A program made the translations under genes and the position numbers. Below the pieces are notes generated by a model. The model saw only the letters and a program-made list of their open reading frames with translations, was not told the DNA's origin and did no database searches. Shown in pieces: positions 1 to 5,769 of a stretch of 7,967 nt of DNA (its first letter is position 1; each line of letters starts with the position of its first letter). Location: NCBI GenBank assembly GCA_964529265.1, contig CAZGVW010000059.1, positions 1 to 7,967 on the forward strand, given 5' to 3'. Source of the DNA: CAZGVW01 sp964529265. GTDB lineage: Bacteria; Planctomycetota; Phycisphaerae; Phycisphaerales; UBA1924.

Positions 1-94
1 TCGGCTGATCGGACGAGAAGTGGTCCAGAATGTCGTCCGGAACAGGGGCGAGCCGCTCAGCGGGTCGCTTCTCGCGTTTCGGTGTGCGGGGCAT
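1..94 (-). CDS. N-terminal 31 codons of an unidentified protein, possibly an IS transposase (partial)
   Basis: The minus strand has an ATG at 94-92 preceded by a strong ribosome binding site (GAGGAG, positions 105-100, 5 nt spacer). The frame stays open to the window edge, giving 31 residues. The N-terminus is very basic (Lys/Arg-rich within the first 13 residues) and is followed by a Val-Pro-Asp-Asp-Ile-Leu-Asp segment. A basic start followed by a 'P-x-x-hydrophobic-Leu-Asp' helix is seen in IS256-type transposases, and the flanking sequence looks like an IS end, so a transposase is the preferred guess. The fragment is too short to prove a family. The overlapping minus frame that starts at 107 is blocked by a stop within 20 codons and lacks a binding site. 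The gene reads away from the 46-bp repeat array, which lies upstream of it. Confidence 0.5.
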   Translation of the reverse strand, partial: MPRTPKREKRPAERLAPVPDDILDHFSSDQP

Positions 95-141
95 AGGGGC
101 TCCTCATGCTAAACCCCACACACGAAATTCCTGACAGGCTC
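1..141 (-). mobile_element. Probable end of an insertion sequence (IS256-like?), cut by window edge
   Basis: A minus-strand reading frame enters from the left edge and its start codon lies at 94. Between that start and about 141 the minus strand reads CTGTCAGGAATTTCGTGTG, which resembles from memory the terminal inverted repeats of IS256-family elements. The end would fall near 141, exactly where the 43-bp duplicated segment begins at 142, so the element seems to abut or to have inserted into a repeat. The other end, the second inverted repeat and the target duplication are outside the window, so the call is inference. Confidence 0.35.
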
Positions 142-259
142 TCCGCGCACGTCACGCCGTATGCCTGGAGTTTCCATGGCCTCCCGCGCGACTCCGCAAT
201 CGACACGCGACGCTCATCCGCGCACGTCACGCCGTATGCCTGGAGTTTCCATGGCCTCC
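142..259. repeat. Two direct copies of a 43-bp segment (142-184 and 217-259)
   Basis: Positions 142-184 and 217-259 are identical over 43 bases, starting TCCGCGCACGTCACGCCG and ending at CCATGGCCTCC. They are 75 bp apart. The right copy runs directly into the 46-bp tandem array as its first unit. The left copy stops after the same point and is followed by 32 unrelated bases (185-216). The left copy therefore looks like a duplicated array edge, and it begins where the putative insertion-sequence end stops. Confidence 0.85.
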
Positions 260-409
260 ATGAGCTCCATGTTTTCCGGGTATGCCTGGAATCTCCATGA
301 CCTCCATGAGCTCCATGTTTTCCGGGTATGCCTGGAGTCTCCATGACCTCCATGAGCTCCATGTTTTCCGGGTGTGCCTGGAGTCTCCATGACCTCCATG
401 AGCCCCATG
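235..409. repeat. 46-bp tandem repeat, about 3.8 units
   Basis: Units begin at 235, 281, 327 and 373. The first three are complete and the last breaks off after about 37 bases. Inner units differ by one or two bases and the outer units carry more changes. Each unit contains three near-copies of a 9-mer (CTCCATGAC, CTCCATGAG, CTCCATGTT) followed by TTTCCGGG and TATGCCTGGA, so the repeat is nested. Because 46 is not a multiple of 3, the reading frame shifts at each unit. The open frames here are by-products of the repeat, rich in Met/Glu or His/Gly, and I do not call them genes. The array lies between the 3' end of the response regulator gene and the start of the left-edge gene, both on the minus strand. 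Confidence 0.9.
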
Positions 410-494
410 TCGTTCCAACTGGCACGAACGGGGGATCGCGTTGCTCCATGCGGGCCATTCACGGCCCGGCGCCGCATCGCTACTCTGGGTGGGT

Positions 495-558
495 CCCTGG
501 GTGTCGGGCGGACAGCACTGCGACGTAGTTCGGTCCGCCCCCTCCCCCACACCCAGGG
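495..558. repeat. Long imperfect inverted repeat
   Basis: CCCTGGGTGT (495-504) pairs with ACACCCAGGG (549-558), and inside it GGGCGGAC (506-513) pairs with GTCCGCCC (533-540). The 3' side has an 8-base C-rich bulge and the loop is 19 bases. Both stem segments are perfect. It lies in the gene-free stretch 410-640, next to two further hairpins, and its inner stem (GGTCCGCCCC) recurs in the hairpin at 603-624. This suggests a cluster of related palindromic elements. Confidence 0.75.
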
Positions 559-580
559 CCGGATTCCTCCCACGTGGAGC

Positions 581-624
581 GCCGGGCCTTCAGGCCCGGC
601 CCGGGCGGACCTGAGGGTCCGCCC
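581..624. repeat. Pair of adjacent perfect hairpins (REP-like), one with a T-run
   Basis: The first hairpin, 581-600, is an 8-bp perfect stem (GCCGGGCC/GGCCCGGC) with a TTCA loop. The second, 603-624, is a 9-bp perfect stem (GGGCGGACC/GGTCCGCCC) with a TGAG loop. On the plus strand the second is followed by ATTTTTG at 629-635, so it could stop transcription entering the regulator gene from its 3' side. On the minus strand the pair lies 21 bases past the regulator's stop and could protect or end the two-component transcript, though no T-run follows in that direction. The first hairpin shares the core GGGYCTTCAGRCCC with the one at 3832-3853. Confidence 0.75.
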
Positions 625-645
625 CTCCATTTTTGACGCGCACTC

Positions 646-1311
646 TCAGCGATCGGAAACCAGTCCGTGGTGCATGGCGGCCAGCGCCAGCTCCACGCGC
701 GTGGAGACGCCCATCTTGTCGAAGATGTTCGAGACGTGGTGCTTGACGGTGTTCTCGCTCAGCTTGAACTGCTTCGCGATTTCCTTGTTGCTGCAGCCGG
801 CGACCACCGCGGACACGATCTCCATCTCGCGCGCGGTCAGGTTGAAGCGCGCCTGCTTGGCCGCCGCCTCCGACTGCGTCACGAGCTGACGCAGCGTCTG
901 CACCAGGTCGCGCACGCTCTCGCGCTCCACCCAGTACTCGCCGTTCTGGACGCAGCGGATGCTCTTGAACAGCACCTGCGTCGCCGATTCCTTGCGGACG
1001 ATGCCGCGGGCGCCGACCTGGAGCGCGGTGACGATCTCGCTGTTGGCGAGCGACGCGGTCAGCAGGATCGTCTTGACCTCGCCTTCGAGCTCGCGGAGCG
1101 CTTCGAGCCCCGTCATCCGCGGCATCGACACGTCGAGCAGCAGGATGTCGGGCTTGATCTGCTTGGTGAGGCGCACCGCCTCCTCGCCGTCGCCGGCCTC
1201 GCCGACGACCTCGAAGTCCGGCTCGCTCTCGAGCAGGCGGCGCAGCCCCGCCCGGAAGATCTGGTGATCGTCGGCCATCAGGACGCGGATGCGCGGGCGG
1301 CCGTCAGTCAA
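646..1311 (-). CDS. NarL/LuxR-family response regulator
   Basis: This 221-residue DNA-binding response regulator is the output half of a two-component system. Residues 7-125 form a receiver domain with the acidic pair Asp14-Asp15, phospho-acceptor Asp60 (in LLLDVSMP), Thr85 and Lys107, all conserved receiver positions. Residues 155-217 form a LuxR-type helix-turn-helix with the usual LTAREMEI start and the recognition-helix region SENTVKHHVSNIFDKMG. The length is typical of the family. The start is TTG at 1311-1309: GGAG sits 7 nt upstream (1322-1319), the start overlaps the end of the kinase gene by 8 bp, and starting at the internal Met12 would remove the first strand of the receiver domain. 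The overlap implies translational coupling. The partner is the kinase immediately upstream. Target genes are unknown; the divergent tad-like genes are the nearest candidates. Confidence 0.95.
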   Translation of the reverse strand: MTDGRPRIRVLMADDHQIFRAGLRRLLESEPDFEVVGEAGDGEEAVRLTKQIKPDILLLDVSMPRMTGLEALRELEGEVKTILLTASLANSEIVTALQVGARGIVRKESATQVLFKSIRCVQNGEYWVERESVRDLVQTLRQLVTQSEAAAKQARFNLTAREMEIVSAVVAGCSNKEIAKQFKLSENTVKHHVSNIFDKMGVSTRVELALAAMHHGLVSDR

Positions 1312-3103
1312 GGCGCCGCTCCGGGATGCTGATCGCGAGGCGCGCGCCGTGGCCCGGCTGCGAGTCGATTTCGAGCGTGCCGCCGATCGCGCGCACGCGC
1401 GCGCCGATCACGGCGGGCGCGCGCCGCCCCGGCTTCAGCTCGGCGTTCGAGACCCGGCCCGAGAACGGGAAGCCGCGGCCGTCGTCATCGATCGTCAGCA
1501 GCCAGCGGCCGTCGCCGCGCGAAAAGCGCACCTTCACGTGCTGGGCGCCGCTGTGCTTGCGCACGTTCACCAGCGCCTCGCGGACGATGCGGGCGATCTC
1601 GTGGCACACGTCGTGGTCCAGATCGATGCTGGACACGTCGCAGACGAACGACGTGTTGATGCCGGTGCTCCGCGAGAAGCGCGCGATCTTCTCCTCGAGG
1701 TGCGGGATGAGCTCGCGCGGATCGAGCGACATCGACTTCATCTGGTCCATCAGCTCGCGGAGGTTGACGACCTCCTCGCGCACCAGATCCTGCAGGCGGC
1801 CGAGCTCGCCGGCGAGCGACCCGCTCGCGTTGCGGCGGACGACGTCGAGATGCATCTCGAGGGCGACGATCGACTGGATCACGCCGTCGTGCAGTTCGTG
1901 CGCCAGGCGCGCCCGCTCGACGGCGCCCACGCGCGCGCGCCAGCGATCGAGCAGCGCGATGGCGTACATGGCGGGCGCGATCTGTCCGACGAGCCGCCGG
2001 AACAGCCGCGCGGCCGTCGCGATCGACATGCCCGGCCGGGGATCGAACAGGAACAGCCGCGCGTCCCAGTCGTCGCCGAGCCGCAGCGACAGACCGAGGT
2101 GCGCGCGCCCCGCGTGCCGCGCGATCAGCTCCGCCGGCGGTTCCCACGATCGCGGCGCGAAGGTTTCGTCTTCGCCGATCGCGGCAATCGTGAAGCGCGA
2201 CTGGCCGCGCCAGCGGCTCGACGCGTACCAGACGTCGCCGTCCACCGGGAAGAAATACGTCTCGCGATCGGCGTCGTCGAGCGCCTCGAACGTGTCCTCG
2301 GAGGCCGCGCGCGCGGCCTCGTCCGCGCTCTGCCAGCGGTAGAGATCCGATCCGCCGGGCTGCCGGAGCACGAGCACCGCGCGCTTCGCATGGAAGAAGC
2401 GCAGCAGCTCGATGGCGGTCGCGTCGAGCGTGCCGCGCAGATCGCGTCCCGCCTGCACGCGGCTGAGGATCCGGGCCGCGACGACGCTCTCGGCCCGGCG
2501 GCGCTTCTCGCTCTCGGCGAGGTAGCCGAACACGACGGCGAACGGCATGAGGTAGAGAATGCCGCCGCCCCACTGGAACGGGCCGAGCTCGGTCAGCAGC
2601 GACTGAATCTGCGGCGAGTTGGCGAACACCGCCGTGAACAGCACGAGCAGCCAGGCGCCCGCGACGGCGGTCGCGACGGTTTCCCACAGGCCCCAGCGAT
2701 ACGCCGCGGCGACGAGGACGAAGACGAGGAAGAAGAACAGCGGGCCGCTCGCCGGCGCGGTGACGATGGTCAGCGTCGCCGCAAAGGGGACGTCCACCGC
2801 GTGCAGCATGCCGCCGGCACGCGCGAGACCGAGCCGCCGATGGCGGACGAGCGCGGCGGCGCCGTAGCTGTAGATCGCGTAGCCGCCGAGCAGGCCGTAC
2901 GTCAGGCCGGGGTTGACCAGCGGACCGGACGGCAGCAGCACGAGGACGAGCAGCGAGATCGTCGCCAGCAGCGCGCGGCCGGTCGCAATTTCCGACTCGA
3001 CGCGCTCGTCGTTCGTCGCGGGGGTCCGCTCGTGCTGGTCGGTCATGCCGGCCATCGACAGGGCGCTCAACACGCGTGACGTCATGTGACCCGAGCCAGC
3101 CAT
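1304..3103 (-). CDS. Membrane sensor histidine kinase, HisKA_3 (NarX/DegS-like) type
   Basis: With the start at 3103 the protein has 599 residues. About six hydrophobic segments lie between residues 44 and 196. A poorly conserved stretch, 218-388, could be a GAF-like sensor. The dimerisation/phosphorylation helix has ERARLAHELHDG with phospho-acceptor His405. An ATPase domain follows with an N-box around REALVNVRKHS (Asn513) and a G1 box DDDGRGF at 539-545. The expected second glycine box is unusual: Pro-Ala-Val-Ile-Gly replaces the normal Gly-Leu-Gly type motif near residue 563. The start is uncertain: ATG at 3103 has AGG 8 nt upstream, ATGs at 3085, 3055 and 3046 have poorer sites, and the longest frame opens with TTG at 3199 inside a palindrome. 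It overlaps the regulator gene by 8 bp and is presumably co-transcribed with it. The signal sensed cannot be told. Confidence 0.93.
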   Translation of the reverse strand: MAGSGHMTSRVLSALSMAGMTDQHERTPATNDERVESEIATGRALLATISLLVLVLLPSGPLVNPGLTYGLLGGYAIYSYGAAALVRHRRLGLARAGGMLHAVDVPFAATLTIVTAPASGPLFFFLVFVLVAAAYRWGLWETVATAVAGAWLLVLFTAVFANSPQIQSLLTELGPFQWGGGILYLMPFAVVFGYLAESEKRRRAESVVAARILSRVQAGRDLRGTLDATAIELLRFFHAKRAVLVLRQPGGSDLYRWQSADEAARAASEDTFEALDDADRETYFFPVDGDVWYASSRWRGQSRFTIAAIGEDETFAPRSWEPPAELIARHAGRAHLGLSLRLGDDWDARLFLFDPRPGMSIATAARLFRRLVGQIAPAMYAIALLDRWRARVGAVERARLAHELHDGVIQSIVALEMHLDVVRRNASGSLAGELGRLQDLVREEVVNLRELMDQMKSMSLDPRELIPHLEEKIARFSRSTGINTSFVCDVSSIDLDHDVCHEIARIVREALVNVRKHSGAQHVKVRFSRGDGRWLLTIDDDGRGFPFSGRVSNAELKPGRRAPAVIGARVRAIGGTLEIDSQPGHGARLAISIPERRLD

Positions 3104-3174
3104 AGCGCAAACCTGGTGCCGCGATACCCGGTCCGGGATGTCAGGACGGCAAGGAAGGGACTTGCCCTGTCCGG

Positions 3175-3190
3175 TGGCACTATTGTGCCA
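3175..3190. promoter_or_regulatory. Perfect palindrome TGGCAC-N4-GTGCCA, candidate operator
   Basis: TGGCACTATTGTGCCA is a 6+4+6 perfect inverted repeat, 72 bp upstream of the chosen kinase start, in the spacer shared with the divergent tadE-like gene. The half-site GTGCCA recurs at 3284-3289. A dimeric regulator site is a reasonable inference; the LuxR-type regulator encoded next door is one candidate. It lies inside the longest possible kinase reading frame, which argues against using the TTG start at 3199. Confidence 0.45.
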
Positions 3191-3283
3191 TACAGACAAA
3201 AATGTAAGCGGCCGATATCCTCAATGCCTCGGGAGAATACGCACGGACCCCGCCAGCGTCCGTGGTTCCTCGCTGGGTCTTAA

Positions 3284-3295
3284 GTGCCATTGGCA
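3284..3295. promoter_or_regulatory. Palindrome TGCCA-T-TGGCA next to the tadE promoter
   Basis: GTGCCATTGGCA contains the inverted repeat TGCCA/TGGCA around a single T (3285-3295). Its half-sites match those of the palindrome at 3175-3190 but in the opposite order. The right half overlaps the proposed -35 hexamer TTGGCA (3290-3295), so binding there would affect transcription of the plus-strand genes. Confidence 0.4.
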
Positions 3296-3324
3296 GGGTG
3301 ACGTGTGCCCGTTAGTATAACGGG
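3290..3324 (+). promoter_or_regulatory. Candidate promoter for the TadE-TadE-TadG genes, with palindrome over the -10
   Basis: TTGGCA at 3290-3295 (5 of 6 with the -35 consensus) and TAGTAT at 3313-3318 (4 of 6 with the -10) are separated by 17 bp. The -10 sits inside CCCGTTAGTATAACGGG (3308-3324), a perfect 7-bp inverted repeat with a 3-base spacer that could be a repressor site. A further palindrome, GGGTCGGACCC (3322-3332), follows at the expected start of the transcript. The leader before the ATG at 3346 would be only about 20 bases. The promoter is read by eye with no expression evidence. Confidence 0.45.
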
Positions 3325-3345
3325 TCGGACCCGTCACACCCTCTC

Positions 3346-3825
3346 ATGACCTGCACCGGCTCCCCACAGACTCGCCCGCGCTCGCGGCATCCGCTCGCGA
3401 CCGAAGGCTCGGCGGCGGTCGAGCTCGCGCTGATCATCCCGGTGCTCGTGCTGATCATGGTGGGGCTGCTCGACATGGGGCGCGTGTTTTACGGCGCCAT
3501 CACGGTGGTGAGCGCGGCGCGCGCGGGCGTGTCGTACGGATCGCTCAACACCTTCAACGCCACCGACACGGCGGGGATGCTCGCCGCGGCGCAGGCCGAC
3601 GCGCAGGACATGACGGGGCTGTCGTTTGCGGCCGGGCACGACTGCGAATGCCCGAGCAACTCGCCGACGGCCGTGGCGTGCAGCGTCACGGCGTGCGTCG
3701 ACGGCTCGACGCCGCTCATGTACGTGTGGACGACGGTAACCGGCACGTTCAGCCCGACGCTGCCCTATCCCGGGCTGCCGAATTCGATCACGCTCACGCG
3801 CACGGCGCGTATGCGGGCGCAATAA
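3346..3825 (+). CDS. TadE-like pilus assembly pseudopilin (first copy)
   Basis: This 159-residue protein has a short basic N-terminus, then EGSAAVELALIIPVLVLIMV, the typical TadE start. Gly21 followed by Ser-Ala-Ala-Val-Glu26 fits the G/xxxxE prepilin peptidase site. The hydrophobic helix spans about 24-44 and is followed by LDMGRVFYG and a Ser-Ala-Ala-Arg-Ala region, as in TadE proteins. The remaining periplasmic part carries four cysteines (100, 102, 112, 117) that could form disulfides. TadE-type minor pseudopilins are needed for Flp pilus assembly in known Tad systems. The ATG has no obvious ribosome binding site, but no better start exists upstream of the TadE motif. The gene leads a three-gene plus-strand cluster and is separated from the next TadE by 54 bp containing a strong hairpin. 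Confidence 0.9.
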   Translation: MTCTGSPQTRPRSRHPLATEGSAAVELALIIPVLVLIMVGLLDMGRVFYGAITVVSAARAGVSYGSLNTFNATDTAGMLAAAQADAQDMTGLSFAAGHDCECPSNSPTAVACSVTACVDGSTPLMYVWTTVTGTFSPTLPYPGLPNSITLTRTARMRAQ

Positions 3826-3831
3826 ACGGAG

Positions 3832-3853
3832 CCGCGGGTCTTCAGACCCGCGG
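3832..3853. repeat. Perfect hairpin with TTCA loop between the two TadE-like genes
   Basis: CCGCGGGTC (3832-3840) pairs perfectly with GACCCGCGG (3845-3853) around the loop TTCA. It begins 7 bases after the stop codon of the first TadE-like gene. No T-run follows, so it is a poor classic terminator. It could protect the upstream message end or lower expression of the downstream genes. The core GGGTCTTCAGACCC matches the hairpin core at 584-597 (GGGCCTTCAGGCCC) except for one paired change, which supports a shared repeat family. Confidence 0.7.
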
Positions 3854-3879
3854 ACGGTTCGAGGTTTCGGGTTCGAAAG

Positions 3880-4302
3880 ATGTTGATGCGACGATTGGTT
3901 CGACGGGGGAAGCGAGACACACGCGGGGCGAACCTCGTCGAGTTCGCGCTGCTGTCGATCCCGTTCCTGGCGATCACGCTGGGGCTGGTGGACTCGGGGC
4001 GCGCGATCTTTGCCTATAGCGCGCTGGCGCACGGCACGCGCGAGGCCACGCGGGTCGCCATCGTCCGCGGCGCGCAGAGCGGAGCGGCAATCACCCAGGC
4101 GCAGTTGCAGGATCTCGTCCGCCTGCGCGCTATCGGCCTCGACCCGGCCGGCGTCACGGTGACAGTCACGTGGATTCCCGACAACAACGCAGGCAGCAAA
4201 GTGCGGCTGGACTCCACGTACACGTTCCAGCCGTTGACGACGTTCGGGTTCAAGACGCCCATTTTTCTGCGTAGCCGCGCCGAGATGGTCATCATCCGGT
4301 GA
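3880..4302 (+). CDS. TadE-like pilus assembly pseudopilin (second copy)
   Basis: This 140-residue protein has a strongly basic N-terminus (residues 4-15) followed by RGANLVEFALLSIPFLAITL. Gly16 followed by Ala-Asn-Leu-Val-Glu21 fits the G/xxxxE processing site, and the hydrophobic helix covers about 19-37. VDSGRAIFAYSALAHGTREATR follows the typical TadE pattern (hydrophobic helix, then a Ser/Ala/Arg-rich amphipathic stretch). The C-terminal 80 residues are predicted beta-rich and have no cysteine, unlike the first copy. The start may be Met1 or Met3; the only upstream purine run is GAAAG. It is probably co-transcribed with the first copy, and the two diverge well beyond the N-terminal motif, so they are likely distinct minor pilins and not a recent duplication. 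Confidence 0.9.
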   Translation: MLMRRLVRRGKRDTRGANLVEFALLSIPFLAITLGLVDSGRAIFAYSALAHGTREATRVAIVRGAQSGAAITQAQLQDLVRLRAIGLDPAGVTVTVTWIPDNNAGSKVRLDSTYTFQPLTTFGFKTPIFLRSRAEMVIIR

Positions 4303-4503
4303 CGGGACCCCGAGACCGCCCCATGACTCCCCAGACGTCCTCCCGCGCCTCGGTCCGAAAGTCACTCGTCCGGCAGACACTTTCCTGCCCGGGGAGTGCC
4401 GTACGTTTTAGAGATGCGGGGCCGTAATTCCAGCGCAAACTCGTGGAATAATGCTTCTGTCTTTCTACATTCGAAACGTCGTCTTGCAGTCAGGAGAACG
4501 GTC
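4303..4503 (+). other. 201-bp spacer before the TadG-like gene, with its ribosome binding site
   Basis: The stretch is long for an operon gap. Its last 100 bases are poorer in GC than the genes around it and include GGAATAATG (4445-4453), a possible -10-like sequence without a convincing -35 at the right distance. AGGAG at 4492-4496 lies 7 nt before the ATG at 4504 and is the best ribosome binding site in the tad-like cluster. The TadG-like gene may therefore have its own promoter. I see no terminator hairpin with a T-run. Confidence 0.35.
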
Positions 4504-5769
4504 ATGAACGGCAATCGCGGGAAACGTGAAAGCGCCTGGCCGAACGACTCGGGACAGGTGCTCGTCGCCGTCGCGCTTCTGAGCGTGGTTCTCGTCGGCT
4601 TCCTCGGCGTCGCGATGGACGGCGGCTACATGTATCTGCTGCGGCGGCGCGCGCAGACCGCGGCCGACGCGGGCGCGTACGCCGGCACGCTGGAAATCTG
4701 GCAGAACCGGCTGGCGAGCATCACCGCGGCCGCGCGCACCGATTCCGGGATCAACGGCTACACGCACGGCACGGGCGGCACCGTGGTCGATGTCTACAAC
4801 CCGCCGATCTCCGGGCCCTGGACCGGCAACGACAAGTTCGTCGAAGTCGTCGTCACGAAGCCGTACGATCCGTTCTTCATGCAGGTGCTTGGCTTCGGCG
4901 CCTCGCCGGTCCGCGCGCGCGCGGTCGGCGGCGTGGTTGGGATCGGCATGGGATGCATCCACGCGCTCAACCCGGAGGACCAGGCGACGCTGATGGTGAC
5001 TGGCGGCGCCACGGTCAACGCCACCTCGTGCGGCGTCATCGTCAACTCCAACGACCCCAACGCGATTCACAACACCGGCGGCGGCTGCATCAACGCCGGG
5101 TCGGTTGACGTCACCGGCGGCGTGCACCAGGGGGCCTGCATCACGCCGACGCCGAACACTGGCGTGCCGCCTGTGGCCGATCCGCTGGCGGGGTTGCCAA
5201 AGCCGCCGATCACCGGCTGCGATTACACGAACTACAGCAGCTCCGGCGGCAACGTCATCCTGAATGCGGGCACGTACTGCGGCGGCATCCACGTCAGCGG
5301 CGGCGTCGTCGATTTCAACCCCGGCCTGTACATCCTGAACGGCGGCGGCATGAGCATCTCGAGCACCGCCAACGTGCGGGGCACCGGCGTGACGTTCTAC
5401 AACACCCAGTCGCCCGGGTACAACTACGGCAACTACAACTTCACGGGACAGACCTGGGGCTACCTGAAGGCGCCGACGTCGCCAACGGATCCGTGGGCGG
5501 GGCTGCTCATGATTCAGGATCCGACTATCCCGACAGCGGACGTGCAATCAGGAGGCAATTCCTTCTTCGCCGGCGGCTCGGACATGGTGCTCGAAGGAAT
5601 CATCTACATGCCCGACTCGCTCATCACCTGGTCGGGCGGCAGCAACACGGCCACTTACTCGTCGGTCATCGCCTACGAGATCAAGTTCACGGGCAACAGC
5701 ACGTTCAACAGCGACTGGTCAGCGTTCGGGGGCGGCGGGCCGCTGTTCAAGCCCAAGCTCGTTGAATAG
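4504..5769 (+). CDS. TadG-like pilus assembly protein with repetitive beta-rich C-terminal domain
   Basis: This protein has 421 residues when started at the ATG with the strong AGGAG site; the GTG at 4396 would add 36 residues with no pilus-like character. Residues 17-60 match the TadE/TadG-like N-terminal domain: a hydrophobic helix (18-39) followed by MDGGYMYLLRRRAQTAADAGAYAG. Position +5 after Gly17 lacks the Glu of processed pseudopilins, as usual for TadG. Residues 61-148 are a soluble segment. Residues 149-405 are rich in Gly, Thr, Asn and Ser, with recurring 'ss-Gly-Gly-x-hydrophobic' strands (for example VTGGATVNATSCGV, VSGGVVDFNPG, SSTANVRGTGVTF) that suggest a beta-solenoid. Six cysteines (151, 177, 195, 212, 239, 259) are spread through this part. 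I see no von Willebrand A motif. It probably anchors in the inner membrane with the beta domain outside. It closes the cluster; no tadA, tadB, tadC or secretin gene is in the window. Confidence 0.85.
   Translation: MNGNRGKRESAWPNDSGQVLVAVALLSVVLVGFLGVAMDGGYMYLLRRRAQTAADAGAYAGTLEIWQNRLASITAAARTDSGINGYTHGTGGTVVDVYNPPISGPWTGNDKFVEVVVTKPYDPFFMQVLGFGASPVRARAVGGVVGIGMGCIHALNPEDQATLMVTGGATVNATSCGVIVNSNDPNAIHNTGGGCINAGSVDVTGGVHQGACITPTPNTGVPPVADPLAGLPKPPITGCDYTNYSSSGGNVILNAGTYCGGIHVSGGVVDFNPGLYILNGGGMSISSTANVRGTGVTFYNTQSPGYNYGNYNFTGQTWGYLKAPTSPTDPWAGLLMIQDPTIPTADVQSGGNSFFAGGSDMVLEGIIYMPDSLITWSGGSNTATYSSVIAYEIKFTGNSTFNSDWSAFGGGGPLFKPKLVE

Noticed and set aside
235..409. Possible CRISPR array
   Set aside because: The units are contiguous and nearly identical along their whole 46 bp; there are no variable spacers and no cas genes.
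57..630. Open frames of 107-138 residues across the tandem repeats
   Set aside because: The 46-bp period makes the same peptide fragments appear in turn in all three frames, showing they come from the repeat and not from selection for protein.
581..635. Plain intrinsic terminator for the two-component operon
   Set aside because: The T-run is on the plus strand, but the operon is read from the minus strand, so the hairpins were listed as repeats with a possible termination role instead.
1289..3079. 596-residue open frame opposite the histidine kinase
   Set aside because: It is Arg/Ala/His-rich, has no domain, and lies antisense to a clear kinase; high GC content leaves the opposite strand open.
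3175..3190. Sigma-54 promoter (TGGCAC...GC)
   Set aside because: The distance between the GG and GC elements is one base short on both strands, and the symmetric palindrome explains the match better.
3334..4380. Minus-strand open frame of 348 residues opposite the TadE-like genes
   Set aside because: Arg-rich composition without domains, antisense to two clear TadE proteins.
4465..5547. Minus-strand open frame of 360 residues opposite the TadG-like gene
   Set aside because: Arg/Ala/Val/Asp-rich shadow of the TadG-like gene, with no recognisable motif.
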